A DNA stretch of 24,373 nucleotides from Ophiothrix spiculata (Eukaryota; Echinodermata; Ophiuroidea; Amphilepidida; Ophiotrichidae), in the NCBI GenBank assembly GCA_000969725.1, contig JXSR01S035435.1; one strand, 5' to 3'. Shown piece by piece: positions 10,901-18,268 of the stretch (the first letter of the stretch is position 1; each line of letters opens with the position of its first letter). The notes beneath the pieces are model-generated. The model was not told the origin of the DNA. It was given only the letters and a program-made list of their open reading frames with translations, and did no database searches. A program made the position numbers and the translations under genes.

Positions 10901-13900
10901 TTAGTAGAATCACTTGAACCCATTAAACCAAGGCAACTATTTCATTATTTGTTAGATCTATTACTTTGGGCTATTTAAGGGGACAATCAAATTACTACAC
11001 TCACTCCTAATTGACATGTTGTTATTGTATACATCAATAATGCCGATGATGTCTAGGCACTATGTCTCCAATTTAAAGAAAACAAGTTACCTTCACCACT
11101 AACAAACAAAATAGCAGAAAAAGGTAAAAACATCATTTGACCTTAAAATAATGAAATATTTAGGGATTTTCAATTTTGAAATGTGGGACCAAAATCATAA
11201 TGCTGGGTGACTTGAAATTCAACATTGAGTTATAAGGGCCTTAAATGTAGACAACCAGAATATACTTAGGGACCGTTAACAAACACTTGTTTGATGCCAA
11301 AAGGGGAGGGCCCTTAAAAGTTTTCACCCTCGTAAGGGGGCCTTGCGGTAAAAATTTACAGTTTAAGATTACATGCTTTTCTATGGGGTTGACCACTAAT
11401 TTTTGTCGCAAAAAGGGGGGCCCTTAACTTTTTTGAGGTCAAAAAAGGGGGGTCCCGAAAATTTTCTGCAATATTTTTTTTGGCATCAGGCCCCCCCTTT
11501 ACAAGTGTTTGTGAACGGTACCTGCAATTCAACTGATAGGTGATGGTTTCCCCTGCAATGTCAGTTGCTCTGAATAAGGTCATTCTGTTGTCTGATGTAA
11601 TTCTAACTCGAGCCCAGTTATTGGGTCATAAACAGCCTTGATGATGGTATCAGTTTTATACTTTGTGCTGTGATTGTTTTGAGTGAACATGTTTCAGAGC
11701 TAAAAACTGTGAAACAAATTGTTGTAATGTTGATATTAAATTACACATGATACTTTCAAAAGTGAATTTTGGTAACTGCAATTTCTTCAATAAATTGGTT
11801 TAGGCTCTAAAAATGGAAAGGTTAATGGGATGGCCTATCATTGATATCTCTTTCAATATAATGATTATAAGCCACAACTGTGGTACGTACCAAACATTGA
11901 ATAGTACACAGGCACCTATTTCAGTTGAAATGGCACAAATTTATCGACAATGACCTTCCACAACTGATGCATCATTACTGTAATGTAGATAGAGAGTGCA
12001 TCTGCATTACCTGTAACACTTCAAGTTCACAACTATAAGACTGTCTGCTGACAGTCATATGTGATATGTAGAAAACAAGTTTGTTGAATTTCCATATTTG
12101 AGCTTAAGAGTTTTTCAGTAAAACTACTGCCCCAACTTTCATCTGAATTTAATATCTGCATAGTTCCTCAAACAATGTAAACACAAAAACAGAATGCAGG
12201 CCTGCATGTAAATGTGAACTGCACCCTTCAATTTTGTTTATTCTAGTTTTGCAAGGAATTATGACATCACTTTGGGCTATTTGTAACTCACATGAAACCT
12301 TATTCTACAGGTGCCTATGTTTACAAGTGGAATACCAGAACCATGAAGATAGAGAGCAGCCTTGATGTCGCTACAGCCATTGCCGATTGCCGCTCCAACT
12401 CACGGCCAAGAGGGCGCATTAGCTTGAGGAGAATGGGAGGTAAGTTCATTGAAATTTATGAATATTACATTTTCCCAAAGAAATATGCCTTATTTTCTAT
12501 TACTATAGAAAGATTTGTGAAGGATAAATCATGCTCTTAGTATTTCTATTCTATTAGGGTCCTAAGGACCCAATCGTAGAAAAGTTTCATTTCTGGCAAG
12601 AAAGATTCATTAAAGCTGAATGCTGATTGGGTATTCAGTATTGAAGTGATTTCATAACTCCCTCAACAACTAGTTCACAATGGTATGTGGTATACTTTTG
12701 TGTTGTGTGGTGATCATTTCGTTTATTTCAAACTAAAAAGTATGAATCAGTCGTTAGGGTGATAATAATTATTGGTTTACATGTATTACTTCAAAACTGA
12801 ATTGAGTGGTAACCAAACTCATCAGAGTCACACCGTCTGATAGATTTTATTGGAAATTGTAAGGCCTCTCAAAAAACATTGATTCCGTGGGTTTATTGTG
12901 ATTGGTTGACACTTCTCAATTGACAATAATGAACATATCTCTTTAATGAAATGGACAAAACTATATCACGATTGTATGGTTGAAATACAGCATGTCAAAA
13001 TCAGGTAACATTTTGGGTACGTCCAACTGAAACATTAGCAAGATACCCTGTTTTCTACAGTTTTAGAAATGGCACATGCAAAAACTTTTAATAATATAAT
13101 TTCAATATTTGTCCAATTATTGGGATAAATGTAAGTTTTTCACCAAAAACAGAACTTTACACATTTTCTTGGACATTACACAAGGGCAACTTTCTATTCC
13201 ACCTCTGCTAAATTCTAGTTTGCTAATTTATTTATTGTGTGTGTTGAAGAAAGTAGACATTAATTTCCTCAGACAGGTAGATTACTCTCTCACAAATCAG
13301 TTTTTCATTCCAATATTCTGTGTTGTTTTTTGAAGCTACTGCTGAAGCAATAATCCAAACTTTTGTTCATTTGTTTATTTTGCAGCCGCTGCCAAACCAG
13401 GCCAAGTGAGTGCAATGAGCTTCATGGAAAACTATCTCTACATCGGCGTGACGTCTGGCACGCTTCTTGTTGTCGACCCCGCAACCCTATGCCCATTTAT
13501 TGCAATCGCTTGCCACGAAGGCCCCATCAAACATCTCATCACCTTGGTAACAGAACCATATATCCCTGCACATACTACTCTACGAACTAATGATAATCCT
13601 GATCAATCTATTATGCTGTCGCAGAGTAACGCGTTGACGGTCATGACGGTAGGGAATGGATTTAATGATCTTATTGGGGGATATTCAAATTCACCGTCTA
13701 GGTTCAAAGGTCATTCAGATGCGCATGGATGGTGTATTCTTTTATGGAATGCAACACAGTGGGAGCAGGCAGCTGATGGAAGAGCTGCTAGGTCAGCTAG
13801 GTCTATTAAAGATGAAGAGAGAAACAGCAAAGTGATCAATGTGGATGTACACGATGTACAGAGCAAAGACGATGGCGAAGATGATGATGACGACGACGAA

Positions 13901-14116
13901 GATGAAACGGTGTCCTCAACTGAAGATGAGATCGAGGTTGGGGTTAGTAGTAGTACAGAAGAAAGTGAGGAAGAAACTGCAGGGGAGGAGGAGGAGGAAG
14001 AAGAAGAAGAAGAGGAGGAGGAGGAGGAAGAAGAAGAGGAGGAAGTGACAGAAGGGGAAACAAGTGAGAGTTATAAATCTTTTAGCAGTTCTTCAAGGTC
14101 ATCAACAGATTTGTAA
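534..14116 (+). CDS. LRRK: LRRK-type ROCO kinase, C-terminal part (kinase + WD40 + acidic tail), 10 exons, 5' incomplete
   Basis: Join of 534-662, 2633-2956, 3908-4159, 4817-4966, 6020-6224, 7952-8168, 9172-9426, 10214-10413, 12311-12439, 13386-14116: 863 residues, all introns GT-AG, phases consistent. Residues below count from the first visible codon. The kinase has glycine loop GSGTFG (23-28), VAFK lysine K47, a ~40-residue insert before the helix-C Glu (E91), YRDLKAEN (D168, N173), DYG (197-199) and APE (220-222). YRD and DYG together, with the ELAP and GTPGY stretches, are hallmarks of LRRK1/LRRK2 serine/threonine kinases. A WD40-like region follows (~350-770), then an acidic tail. In the family, ROC GTPase and COR domains precede the kinase and regulate it, and the protein acts on Rab GTPases and membrane traffic; those N-terminal domains lie outside the window. 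Whether it is orthologous to LRRK1, LRRK2 or another paralogue cannot be settled here; the N-lobe insert and VLVWDL recall LRRK1, the YRD recalls LRRK2. Confidence 0.93.
842..1892. mobile_element. Tc1/mariner-type non-autonomous element with ~185 bp terminal inverted repeats
   Basis: The left arm from 842 (cgagagtcattcaaaaagtt) matches the reverse complement of the right arm ending at 1892 (cgagggtcattcaaaaagtt). The match extends about 185 bases at roughly 80 percent by eye, including the block tctagatttctg. TA dinucleotides flank both ends (840-841 and 1893-1894), the target duplication of the Tc1/mariner superfamily. The interior has no long reading frame, so no transposase remains. It lies in intron 1. 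Confidence 0.82.
2000..2175. repeat. Possible short TIR element
   Basis: gggtcaaaaca at 2001-2011 is the exact inverted complement of tgttttgaccc at 2165-2175, with TA near each end. The terminal match is only 11 bases, so it may be fortuitous. Confidence 0.35.
2230..2563 (+). repeat. Dispersed repeat family A, copy 1 (intron 1)
   Basis: Starts tctgttcaaatgctttgtaa and ends near catttac...tttgaactt. It shares many blocks in order with copies at 7472-7850 and, inverted, 18269-18633: cctgtcaatcaaagta, cacaaaaga.ttgtta, aatgggttaacaaaatattt and tatgcatttaca. The ends are weakly inverted (gttcaaat / atttgaac), suggesting a MITE. No coding potential. Confidence 0.8.
2633..2956 (+). CDS. LRRK: LRRK exon b: VAFK lysine, N-lobe insert, helix C
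   Basis: 108 codons, phase 0/0, acceptor tttctttcag, donor gtatga. It opens with VAFK (ATP-anchoring lysine, K47), then a ~40-residue Pro/Gly- and Arg-containing insert, then helix C with Glu91, the HPHIVPLLGF segment and the hinge-like LILELAPAG. The long gap between the lysine and helix C resembles the LRRK1-type insert more than the compact LRRK2 N-lobe. The first codon is GTG inside the exon and is not a start. Confidence 0.94.
2957..3609 (+). other. Intron 2, 5' part
   Basis: Begins with the donor gtatga. The sequence is AT-rich with several 'attttcag' strings around 3290-3390, which look like acceptors but have no exon-like frame behind them. I see no gene here. Confidence 0.6.
3610..3850 (+). 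mobile_element. tRNA-derived SINE
   Basis: A tRNA-like head starts ggggagcatggccgagcggt. Its box A is TGGCCGAGCGG (3618-3628) and box B is GGTTTGAGCCC (3662-3672); the sequence between them, tctcataat, resembles an elongator tRNA-Met anticodon loop (CAT). A ~150 bp non-tRNA body with cagtgtatacctgg and a T-rich end follows. The head does not pair into a full cloverleaf (5' ggggagc versus 3' ggcctgg) and it continues into a SINE body, so it is a retroposon and not a tRNA gene. It lies in the same orientation as LRRK, in intron 2. Confidence 0.72.
3908..4159 (+). CDS. LRRK: LRRK exon c: catalytic loop, DYG motif, activation segment
   Basis: 84 codons, phase 0/0, acceptor cttctctacccag, donor gtgggt. 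It encodes IIYRDLKAENVLVWDL (catalytic Asp168, Asn173), then LADYGIS (Asp197 metal-binding) and GTPGYMAPE (220-222 APE). Tyr in place of His in HRD and Tyr in place of Phe in DFG are characteristic of LRRK kinases; the DYG glycine corresponds to human LRRK2 G2019. All catalytic residues are present, so the kinase is predicted active. Confidence 0.96.
4160..4816 (+). other. Intron 3
   Basis: Donor gtgggt, acceptor ctttgtacag. AT-rich with no repeat or coding signal that I can support. Exon c stays open into the intron for a further 43 codons, which is not conserved-looking. Confidence 0.7.
4817..4966 (+). CDS. LRRK: LRRK exon d: kinase C-lobe, helix F region
   Basis: 50 codons, phase 0/0, acceptor ctttgtacag, donor gtaatg. 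It encodes VDCFSFAMFLYELLSLQRPF; the Asp (237) is the conserved helix F aspartate and LYELLS..RPF matches LRRK1-type sequence. A Lys/Arg-rich end leads into the next exon. Confidence 0.94.
4967..5594 (+). other. Intron 4, 5' part
   Basis: Donor gtaatg, then AT-rich sequence with no supported feature until the TIR element at 5595. Confidence 0.6.
5595..5911. mobile_element. MITE with perfect 19 bp terminal inverted repeats (intron 4)
   Basis: taaaggagcttggtccgat (5595-5613) is exactly inverted at 5893-5911. The ends sit in TTTAA on both sides, so the target duplication could be TA (Tc1/mariner-like) or TTAA (piggyBac-like, element core 5598-5908). There is no reading frame inside. Confidence 0.78.
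6020..6224 (+). CDS. LRRK: LRRK exon e: end of kinase C-lobe and linker to WD40
   Basis: 68 codons plus one base, phase 0/1, acceptor cttaccacag, donor gtaaga. It encodes LMAWCWAQDPRERPSMDQI, the conserved terminal kinase helices with the RERP arginine, then a Thr/Cys/Asn-rich linker. A 511 bp inverted-repeat element begins only 22 bases beyond the exon end, yet the donor is intact. Confidence 0.93.
6247..6757. mobile_element. Tc1/mariner-type MITE directly behind the exon e donor
   Basis: Left end cactcgcgctctaaagtatt and right end, reverse-complemented, cactgccgctctaaagtatt; the match continues through tccgcaca. TA flanks both ends (6245-6246 and 6758-6759). Length 511 bp, no transposase frame. 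The left end lies 22 bases past the splice donor of exon e. Confidence 0.8.
6891..7248. mobile_element. MITE, family B copy 1 (intron 5)
   Basis: Left end gcctaaaaaa...tgtttgattggcgtaac and right end, inverted, gcctaaaaaaaataattgtttgatt... ; TIR of about 36 bp with an A-tract length difference. The terminal motif resembles that of the element at 20326-20697. The interior includes an A/T-rich run at 7147-7180. No coding capacity. Confidence 0.72.
7472..7850 (+). repeat. Dispersed repeat family A, copy 2 (intron 5)
   Basis: Same orientation and block order as 2230-2563. It is closer to the third, inverted copy at 18269-18633: both keep gcaaaagcaaaa-type sequence, the long block around gacctgtcaatcaaagtatg, and acaatacattt at the end. 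It ends about 100 bases before exon f. Confidence 0.82.
7902..7940 (+). repeat. (CT)n microsatellite acting as polypyrimidine tract of exon f
   Basis: An almost pure CT run followed by five T, ending 10 bases before the acceptor ag at 7950-7951. It sits where the polypyrimidine tract of this 3' splice site must be. Confidence 0.85.
7952..8168 (+). CDS. LRRK: LRRK exon f: first WD40-like blades
   Basis: Phase 1/2; acceptor atcaccatag preceded by a long (CT)n run; donor gtaagt. It encodes SGYIPTVWIAQND and later VQCMCAVGDIMWLGMTGGGIAIYG, beta-strand pairs typical of the degenerate WD40 blades of LRRK proteins. The split GAC codon with exon e restores the frame. Confidence 0.9.
8198..8540. mobile_element. 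MITE with 13 bp perfect TIR and repeated AGGTCA half-sites (intron 6)
   Basis: tgtccccgccaaa (8198-8210) is exactly inverted at 8528-8540. The interior has AGGTCA at 8352 and 8372 and two exact TCAAGGTCA 9-mers at 8467-8475 and 8487-8495. It starts 29 bases behind the exon f donor. The GC level is higher than in the surrounding intron. No target duplication is clear. Confidence 0.72.
8541..9171 (+). other. Intron 6, 3' part
   Basis: AT-rich. A chance open frame of ~95 codons (8925-9212) crosses into exon g in another frame and has no recognisable protein. Nothing else is supported. Confidence 0.6.
9172..9426 (+). CDS. LRRK: LRRK exon g: WD40-like blades
   Basis: Phase 2/2; acceptor ttgtttacag, donor gttagt (weaker than gtaagt but plausible). 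It encodes LPKHMLYVASLQKVFVAVED, VWIVPENEG and EVHSMTTVLKYDTDGR, strand-rich WD40-like sequence. The split codon after GG is completed by C to give Gly, continuing the reading frame from exon f. Confidence 0.9.
9427..9800 (+). other. Intron 7, 5' part
   Basis: Donor gttagt. No gene, repeat or RNA signal that I can support before the tandem duplication at 9801. Confidence 0.6.
9801..10026 (+). repeat. 113 bp direct tandem duplication (intron 7)
   Basis: Two adjacent copies, about 9801-9913 and 9914-10026, each containing cggcattattattgaaaaat and the block tcaataaaacgtagaaaata. Only a handful of substitutions separate them (for example ccatccatcg / ccattcttcg), so the duplication looks fairly recent. 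Confidence 0.9.
10214..10413 (+). CDS. LRRK: LRRK exon h: WD40-like blades, source of an intronic tandem array
   Basis: Phase 2/1; acceptor tctatcaacag, donor gtaagt. It encodes LWCGQVSGFITIVDPVTHE, corresponding to the LRRK W-G-x-x-x-G-x-I-x-x-[IV]-D blade, and ends ...THNVWSYVTPG. The last ~88 bases, with the donor, recur in degenerate tandem copies in the following intron. The exon differs from those copies at shared sites (CAA/CAG, TTT/CTT, GAT/GAC), so the copies are not fresh. Confidence 0.92.
10326..10920 (+). repeat. Tandem array of exon h 3' end plus splice donor, spanning the exon-intron boundary
   Basis: Higher-order unit of about 166 bp. Subunit A copies the last ~88 bases of exon h, the donor and ~20 intron bases; subunit B (~55 bp) is a truncated copy of the same exon sequence ending ...gatcttatacttaaaccca. 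Copy A0 is the real exon (from 10326). Intronic units are B1 10437, A1 10493, B2 10591, A2 10646, B3 10757 and A3 10812. Donor positions in A1-A3 read at, gt and tt. A1 lacks 13 bases. Copies A1-A3 share CAG, CTT and GAC where the exon has CAA, TTT and GAT. Confidence 0.93.
11269..11523. mobile_element. TIR element with G/C-homopolymer interior (intron 8)
   Basis: accgttaacaaacacttgt near 11272 and its inverted partner acaagtgtttgtgaacggt at 11501-11519, extended by inverted 'gatgccaaaa' / 'tggcatcagg'. The interior has several G5-G7 and C7 runs. No clear target duplication and no reading frame. Confidence 0.72.
11524..12310 (+). other. Intron 8, 3' part
   Basis: AT-rich intron sequence leading to the acceptor tattctacag. 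I see nothing else in it. Confidence 0.6.
12311..12439 (+). CDS. LRRK: LRRK exon i: WD40-like strand and short linker
   Basis: 129 bases, phase 1/1, acceptor tattctacag, donor gtaagt. It encodes AYVYKWNTRTMKIESSLDVA, the 'V-x-x-W-x-x-x-T-x-x' end of a WD40 blade, then an Arg/Ser-rich loop (SNSRPRGRISLRRMG). The basic loop may be an unstructured insert between blades. Confidence 0.9.
12440..13385 (+). other. Intron 9
   Basis: Donor gtaagt, acceptor ttattttgcag. AT-rich; no repeat or coding signal that I can support. Confidence 0.65.
13386..14116 (+). CDS. LRRK: LRRK last exon: final WD40 blades, acidic poly-Glu tail, stop
   Basis: 242 codons plus TAA (14114-14116), acceptor ttgtttattttgcag. 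It begins VSAMSFMENYLYIGVTSGTL, matching the LRRK 'L-x-x-G-T-x-x-G-x-L' blade, then GGYSNSPSRFKGHSDAHGWC and ILLWNATQWEQ, the last blade. Helix-prone QAADGRAARSARSIKDEER follows and could correspond to the LRRK C-terminal helix. From about residue 780 the chain becomes an Asp/Glu/Ser tail, with 20 Glu at 821-840 (13985-14044), ending SSSSRSSTDL. Human LRRK1 and LRRK2 are not known to carry such a tail. Confidence 0.95.
13985..14044 (+). repeat. In-frame GAG/GAA repeat coding 20 Glu
   Basis: Twenty GAG/GAA codons with no interruption, in blocks GAG4-GAA5-GAG5-GAA3-GAG2-GAA. Block-wise alternation suggests repeat slippage and segmental copying as well as point change. It lies inside the acidic tail of LRRK. 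Confidence 0.95.
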
Positions 14117-14417
14117 GACGTTGCTTATCTATCTTTGTTTACATTGTCCAATTAATTTTGGTTAGCCTATAATCATTTGTGATGTATTGCCATCTGTCTT
14201 GCAAGTTTTAGACCACAAATTTTGATATATAAAGTAATTCTGTTTCGTGACTTTGATCCACTTCCATTCTTGTAGAGGATAAAATCAAGAAAATGATTCC
14301 TCAAGCCTTAAACAAATCCATCAGTTTTGAGTTACTGCCACAGAAATATCAAAATTGGCAGTTCAGAAGGTGTAATGCCCATGACATACTATAGCAAGAT
14401 GCAGCAGCTATAGGCAA

Positions 14418-14423
14418 AATAAA
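14418..14423 (+). terminator. Candidate polyadenylation signal AATAAA (proximal)
   Basis: AATAAA about 300 bases after the LRRK stop codon. Further AATAAA strings lie at 14516, 16604 and 18782, so the used site cannot be decided from sequence. Confidence 0.35.
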
Positions 14424-14515
14424 AATTTATTTGACAATGTAAACAATAATCCAGGGTAGGGGTTACATTCACAAACAATAGTGCCCTACAATCTGTAATT
14501 TTGTTTACTCTGTCT

Positions 14516-14521
14516 AATAAA
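14516..14521 (+). terminator. Candidate polyadenylation signal AATAAA
   Basis: Second AATAAA, 400 bases after the stop, just before the hAT-type element. Either signal would give a short 3' UTR; later ones would place the downstream palindromes inside the transcript. Confidence 0.35.
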
Positions 14522-14613
14522 TTATCGTTTGACCAATAGGGAGTTTAACTTTAGCATCTTCTTTAGCAACCAGCTAGATGTGCCTTGTGTAGCATGTTTT
14601 GGGCATCAGGTAG

Positions 14614-14870
14614 CAGTGTTCCCGTTAAGGCCGTATGTCGCAAAATTGGCGCTGAAGTTAAAAAAAGTGGCGCAAGAGGTTCCCAAAACAAAAAGTCAAA
14701 TATAGGGTTTTGGTTGTACACAATGTCCACTTATTTTAGTTTTATTCAAATCATATTCAAAATAATACTCTCATTTTTGAAGTGATCTTTCCGAAAATGG
14801 CAATGGCGAGATGTATTTTTTTCTTTTATGTTGCTTTGGCGCAAAGTCAAAATCCTTAGCGGGAACACTG
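14614..14870. mobile_element. hAT-type MITE with 8 bp target site duplication
   Basis: Left end cagtgttcccgttaagg; right end, inverted, cagtgttcccgctaagg. The CAGTG start is typical of hAT termini. Flanks are tcaggtag (14606-14613) and ccaggtag (14871-14878), an 8 bp duplication with one mismatch, the hAT length. 257 bp, no transposase. Confidence 0.88.
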
Positions 14871-14878
14871 CCAGGTAG

Positions 14879-15189
14879 TGAAAACCTAATGCGGTGATCT
14901 GGCAAAATGTAGCCATCACATTAAGATAAAAAATGTAAATATTTATAAATCTAAAATGTTGCACAATGTCTTTCAAATCTGGTTGCGTTTCTCCATGGTT
15001 AGGAGTGCACTTATGTGGCTGGACAATTAGCCAATTCTTTCTATCCTGAATTATTTGCTTTTCGTATTATGCATAAATTTATGTATATTTTGTGAAATAG
15101 TTTGTTGCTTGCATGTAAATTATTAATGTTAGTGTTCCTTTGTTATGTGAGGAAATGCAAGGAATTCCAATACATGTTGTTATTGTTAT
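14879..15189 (+). other. Gene-free 3' flank
   Basis: AT-rich; nothing supported. Confidence 0.5.
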
Positions 15190-15388
15190 TATAGACCATA
15201 TCGATAATTGACATAATCCCGCAGTTGATGGGGTAAATCCACAGAACCGGACGGGAAATCGGAACTCAGAACGAGGCCAAGTATGATAAACACACTACTT
15301 GCCCTCGCTCTGAGTTCCGTTCCCCGTCCGATTCTGTGGATTTACCCCATCAACGGCGGGAGTAGGTCAATTATCGATATGGTCTATA
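15190..15388. mobile_element. Near-perfect 199 bp palindrome (foldback element)
   Basis: tatagaccatatcgataatt at 15190 is inverted exactly at the right end (15388). Arms of ~90 bases match almost throughout, including the block gatggggtaaatccacaga. The loop near 15283-15296 is about 15 bases. The GC level is higher than in the flanks. The ends look like TA plus tagacc, suggesting a Tc1/mariner-like MITE. Confidence 0.88.
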
Positions 15389-16200
15389 GAAGCAATAATT
15401 AGTCATGTGAGTGCAAGAAAGTCATATCTGCAAAGACAAACACCTGTCATGTCGATTATCGATAATCACAATTTGATATACCAGTAACCAGTGGAAGTTT
15501 AACAGCGAGAACTACATGCATCATGCATAGAACAATAACAAACCTTTGTTATGAACATCAACAATTGAAAACATGGGGGAATGATTGCATTTTTAATGGT
15601 CACCTCAGTTGAAACATACTTGTTACAATGCAGTTACTATTTTTGGTATCAATAACCACAGAGATACACACTTTCGGGATGTAAATTTACTTCGAGGCCT
15701 ATAGGCAATGATGTGAGTTTCTAACTTTAAGGAGTTTTTGGTACGCAGAGCTGTGCACATATTTCATGAACAACAGATAAATCTGGATGGAATATAGTCT
15801 AATTTTTTGCCTCGGCCTTGACGTCATTTAGTATCGATACTACCATTTTGTGCCAAATGTTTTGTAAATATTGCGACAATCTATATTTCCGACAATCAAT
15901 TACAAGTCAAACAAGGACCATTCTTTTCATAATTGTTGTACTGTAAGATGTCAATCAAAACCTTTGGATTATTTTGTAATTTGTATATATTGTTTTGGAA
16001 TAGTGTGTGTTGACAGTGTCAAATATATTGTTGTGTATATAAGATATAGAAACTTTGAAGAAGTTATCAGTAGCCTTGTCCATATAAAAATGTATTATGG
16101 TTGTACGGTTTTATAAAAATCAACTCTATTTTCATCTTGTTTGTTGATGAGGTTGTAGGTAATTATAATGATAAGATATATACATTCTGATATAGAGATA
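15389..16200 (+). other. Gene-free 3' flank
   Basis: AT-rich; contains the small palindrome gattatcgataatc near 15454. No coding frame of note. Confidence 0.5.
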
Positions 16201-16340
16201 ATGGACCGCCACAATCATGAAAAATATGTATCCTTTGGTCATGATTTATAAAAAACAACTCAACATCTGGTTGTTGGTTGATGTATTTTTTGAGTCGTAA
16301 CTGTAGATGTGCATGGACCGCCACAACAATGAAAATGTAT
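16201..16340 (+). repeat. Short direct repeat pair
   Basis: atggaccgccacaa at 16201 recurs at 16313, each followed by an atgaaaa...tgtat string, with related ttgttggttgatg sequence between. It looks like a decayed ~112 bp tandem duplication. Confidence 0.6.
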
Positions 16341-18268
16341 GCTCTTAGTTACGCGATCATCTTTTTAAATTGACAATGCGGTTAGGCATTCAAACCAACA
16401 TCCGCAAACAATACATAATTTATCTGAATTTTGACTTGGATGTACATAAAAACAATACATAATTCATCTTAACTTTTCCTGATCTTTTATTACAACAGTA
16501 GATTATTATTAAGTTTGGACTTTTTTATTCAATGGAAGATAATTATAGATGATCATTAAGTGTGGCTTTAGATTTCAGATAAATCATGAGATCTTTACAT
16601 TATAATAAAGTTTATTGTAAATTTCAATTGACTGTACTTTGAAGTGCATGTGTTTATGAGGTTACCATGTAGTTATCATGAGCTTGACATTATTGTGCCA
16701 GTAAATTATGAATGGTTGTAAAGAATCTTGTTGTGTATAAAAACTATGTACATGTATGCTATAACTTATATTTCTGCATGCTTGTATGAAGTTTACTGTT
16801 ATAGGTAAATAGTAAGATTAAACTTATAAACAGAAGCAATATGTAATGTATATTGGTTAATTTTGAATCCAAAAATATTTTGAACATTTGATAATCATCG
16901 CAAGAGAACACCAACAAAGATGCACTCTTGAAATTCAAGAAAGCATTAATTATTAATGCTTTAAAATTTGTGCAAAATTGAAAATGTTAACCCCAATCCA
17001 TCATCCCCTTCATGTTGGGCTTGTTAATCGTAAATCCGTTAATGTTATTTCATTTCTTACCAAATACGGCTGATTTTGCCATACCTGGTTGCAAGAAATC
17101 ATTAAGCATTCTGTTCGGTATTACCGACGTGCAAACAGCGACACAAAGTTGGCACCAAGGAAAAGTACATTCCTCAAGGCGCATTAGCAACGTGTTATGT
17201 TGATGCAACATTAATGACATGGGAATAATGTAGGTAATCTCTGTAACACATTGACTGTTTGCTTCATACAATGTATTGAGGAATCTCTTACACAGACATG
17301 ATTGTTTTTGCTCTGTATTTGAAGAGATAATTACCACCAAGTTGTTTGCGTTGGTTATATGGTGTTTATGGTTTGAAATGCCGCAAATTGAGCAGTCCAT
17401 GTTGGTGGCCCAAATTGATACCGAGTCCAATTGAACTATTAATTTTGTGTCGCCTTTCCTGTTGAGCTGTTTTATACGAGTTAACCAAAACTTGTTAAAA
17501 CATTTGGATTATATGTGGGCTACTCTAGCAAAATGAGAGGAAACTTGCAAATCTACTTTTTGAATAAATGGCATCTAAAGTAAAAATAGGGTGAAAAAGT
17601 CAAATTTCGTTTTTTGACATAAAACGCCTTCATGCAAAAGTGTGTACCTATAACTAGGTCAATTTTGAACGCCAACTTTGCCGGGAAGTGCAATTATTCA
17701 CGGTTAATTGATTACATGTTGCCATTATACACTGTAGTAATCAGTATCATTGAAATGGATTTGCAGCTAACTTTGCTTGCAATATATTCAGCGGACTGCT
17801 TTGGATTTCGATCTCTAAATGAGGAATGGAGAAAGAAAGTGTGACATATTATCATTCAAAAGCTGAGATTAAAGAGAAGTAAAATATGTCATAAACTCAA
17901 TTTTGAAATTTGCAACTTTCCTTTCAATTTGCCAGAGCACCCCTCATATGTCAGTTGATGATGATTCGGCAAAATTTTGGAAGTGGAGGAATTTATAAAT
18001 TGAAGAGTTTTTCAGATGACAAACAGTTAAATAGGATGACTAGAAACGGTATTTAAGAAGTTGTTTAATTTCCCAAGAAAATTTTTGGCAACTGAGAAAA
18101 ATAAGAAAAAAATGTAGTTTTAAACATGTGATGAGAGTACAAAATCAAATTAGATCTTTGTAAATTAAAAAATTTGAATGATTTGTATTTAAGTTGGCCT
18201 ATTTATATAAAAGTAAAAGCACAATTTGCTTTAAATTCATTTTTCCAAAATGTTGACGATCTTCCAGA
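16341..18268 (+). other. Gene-free stretch
   Basis: A direct repeat of acaatacataatt.atct lies near 16409 and 16452. AATAAA occurs at 16604. The longest open frame is on the minus strand (17050-17430) and shows no domain. I see no gene here. Confidence 0.5.

Noticed and set aside
13839-14048. Lys/Arg-rich open frame overlapping the acidic tail
   Set aside because: A shifted-frame shadow of the GAG/GAA repeat.
17050-17430. 126-codon minus-strand open frame with several Cys and His
   Set aside because: The longest frame in the 3' flank, but no domain or motif that I recognise, no splice or promoter context, and the opposite strand is also open for about 60 codons, as expected by chance.
17521-17935. 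Possible inverted ends (ggaaacttgcaaat / atttgcaactttcc)
   Set aside because: Only about a dozen bases pair, with no flanking duplication; too weak to call an element.
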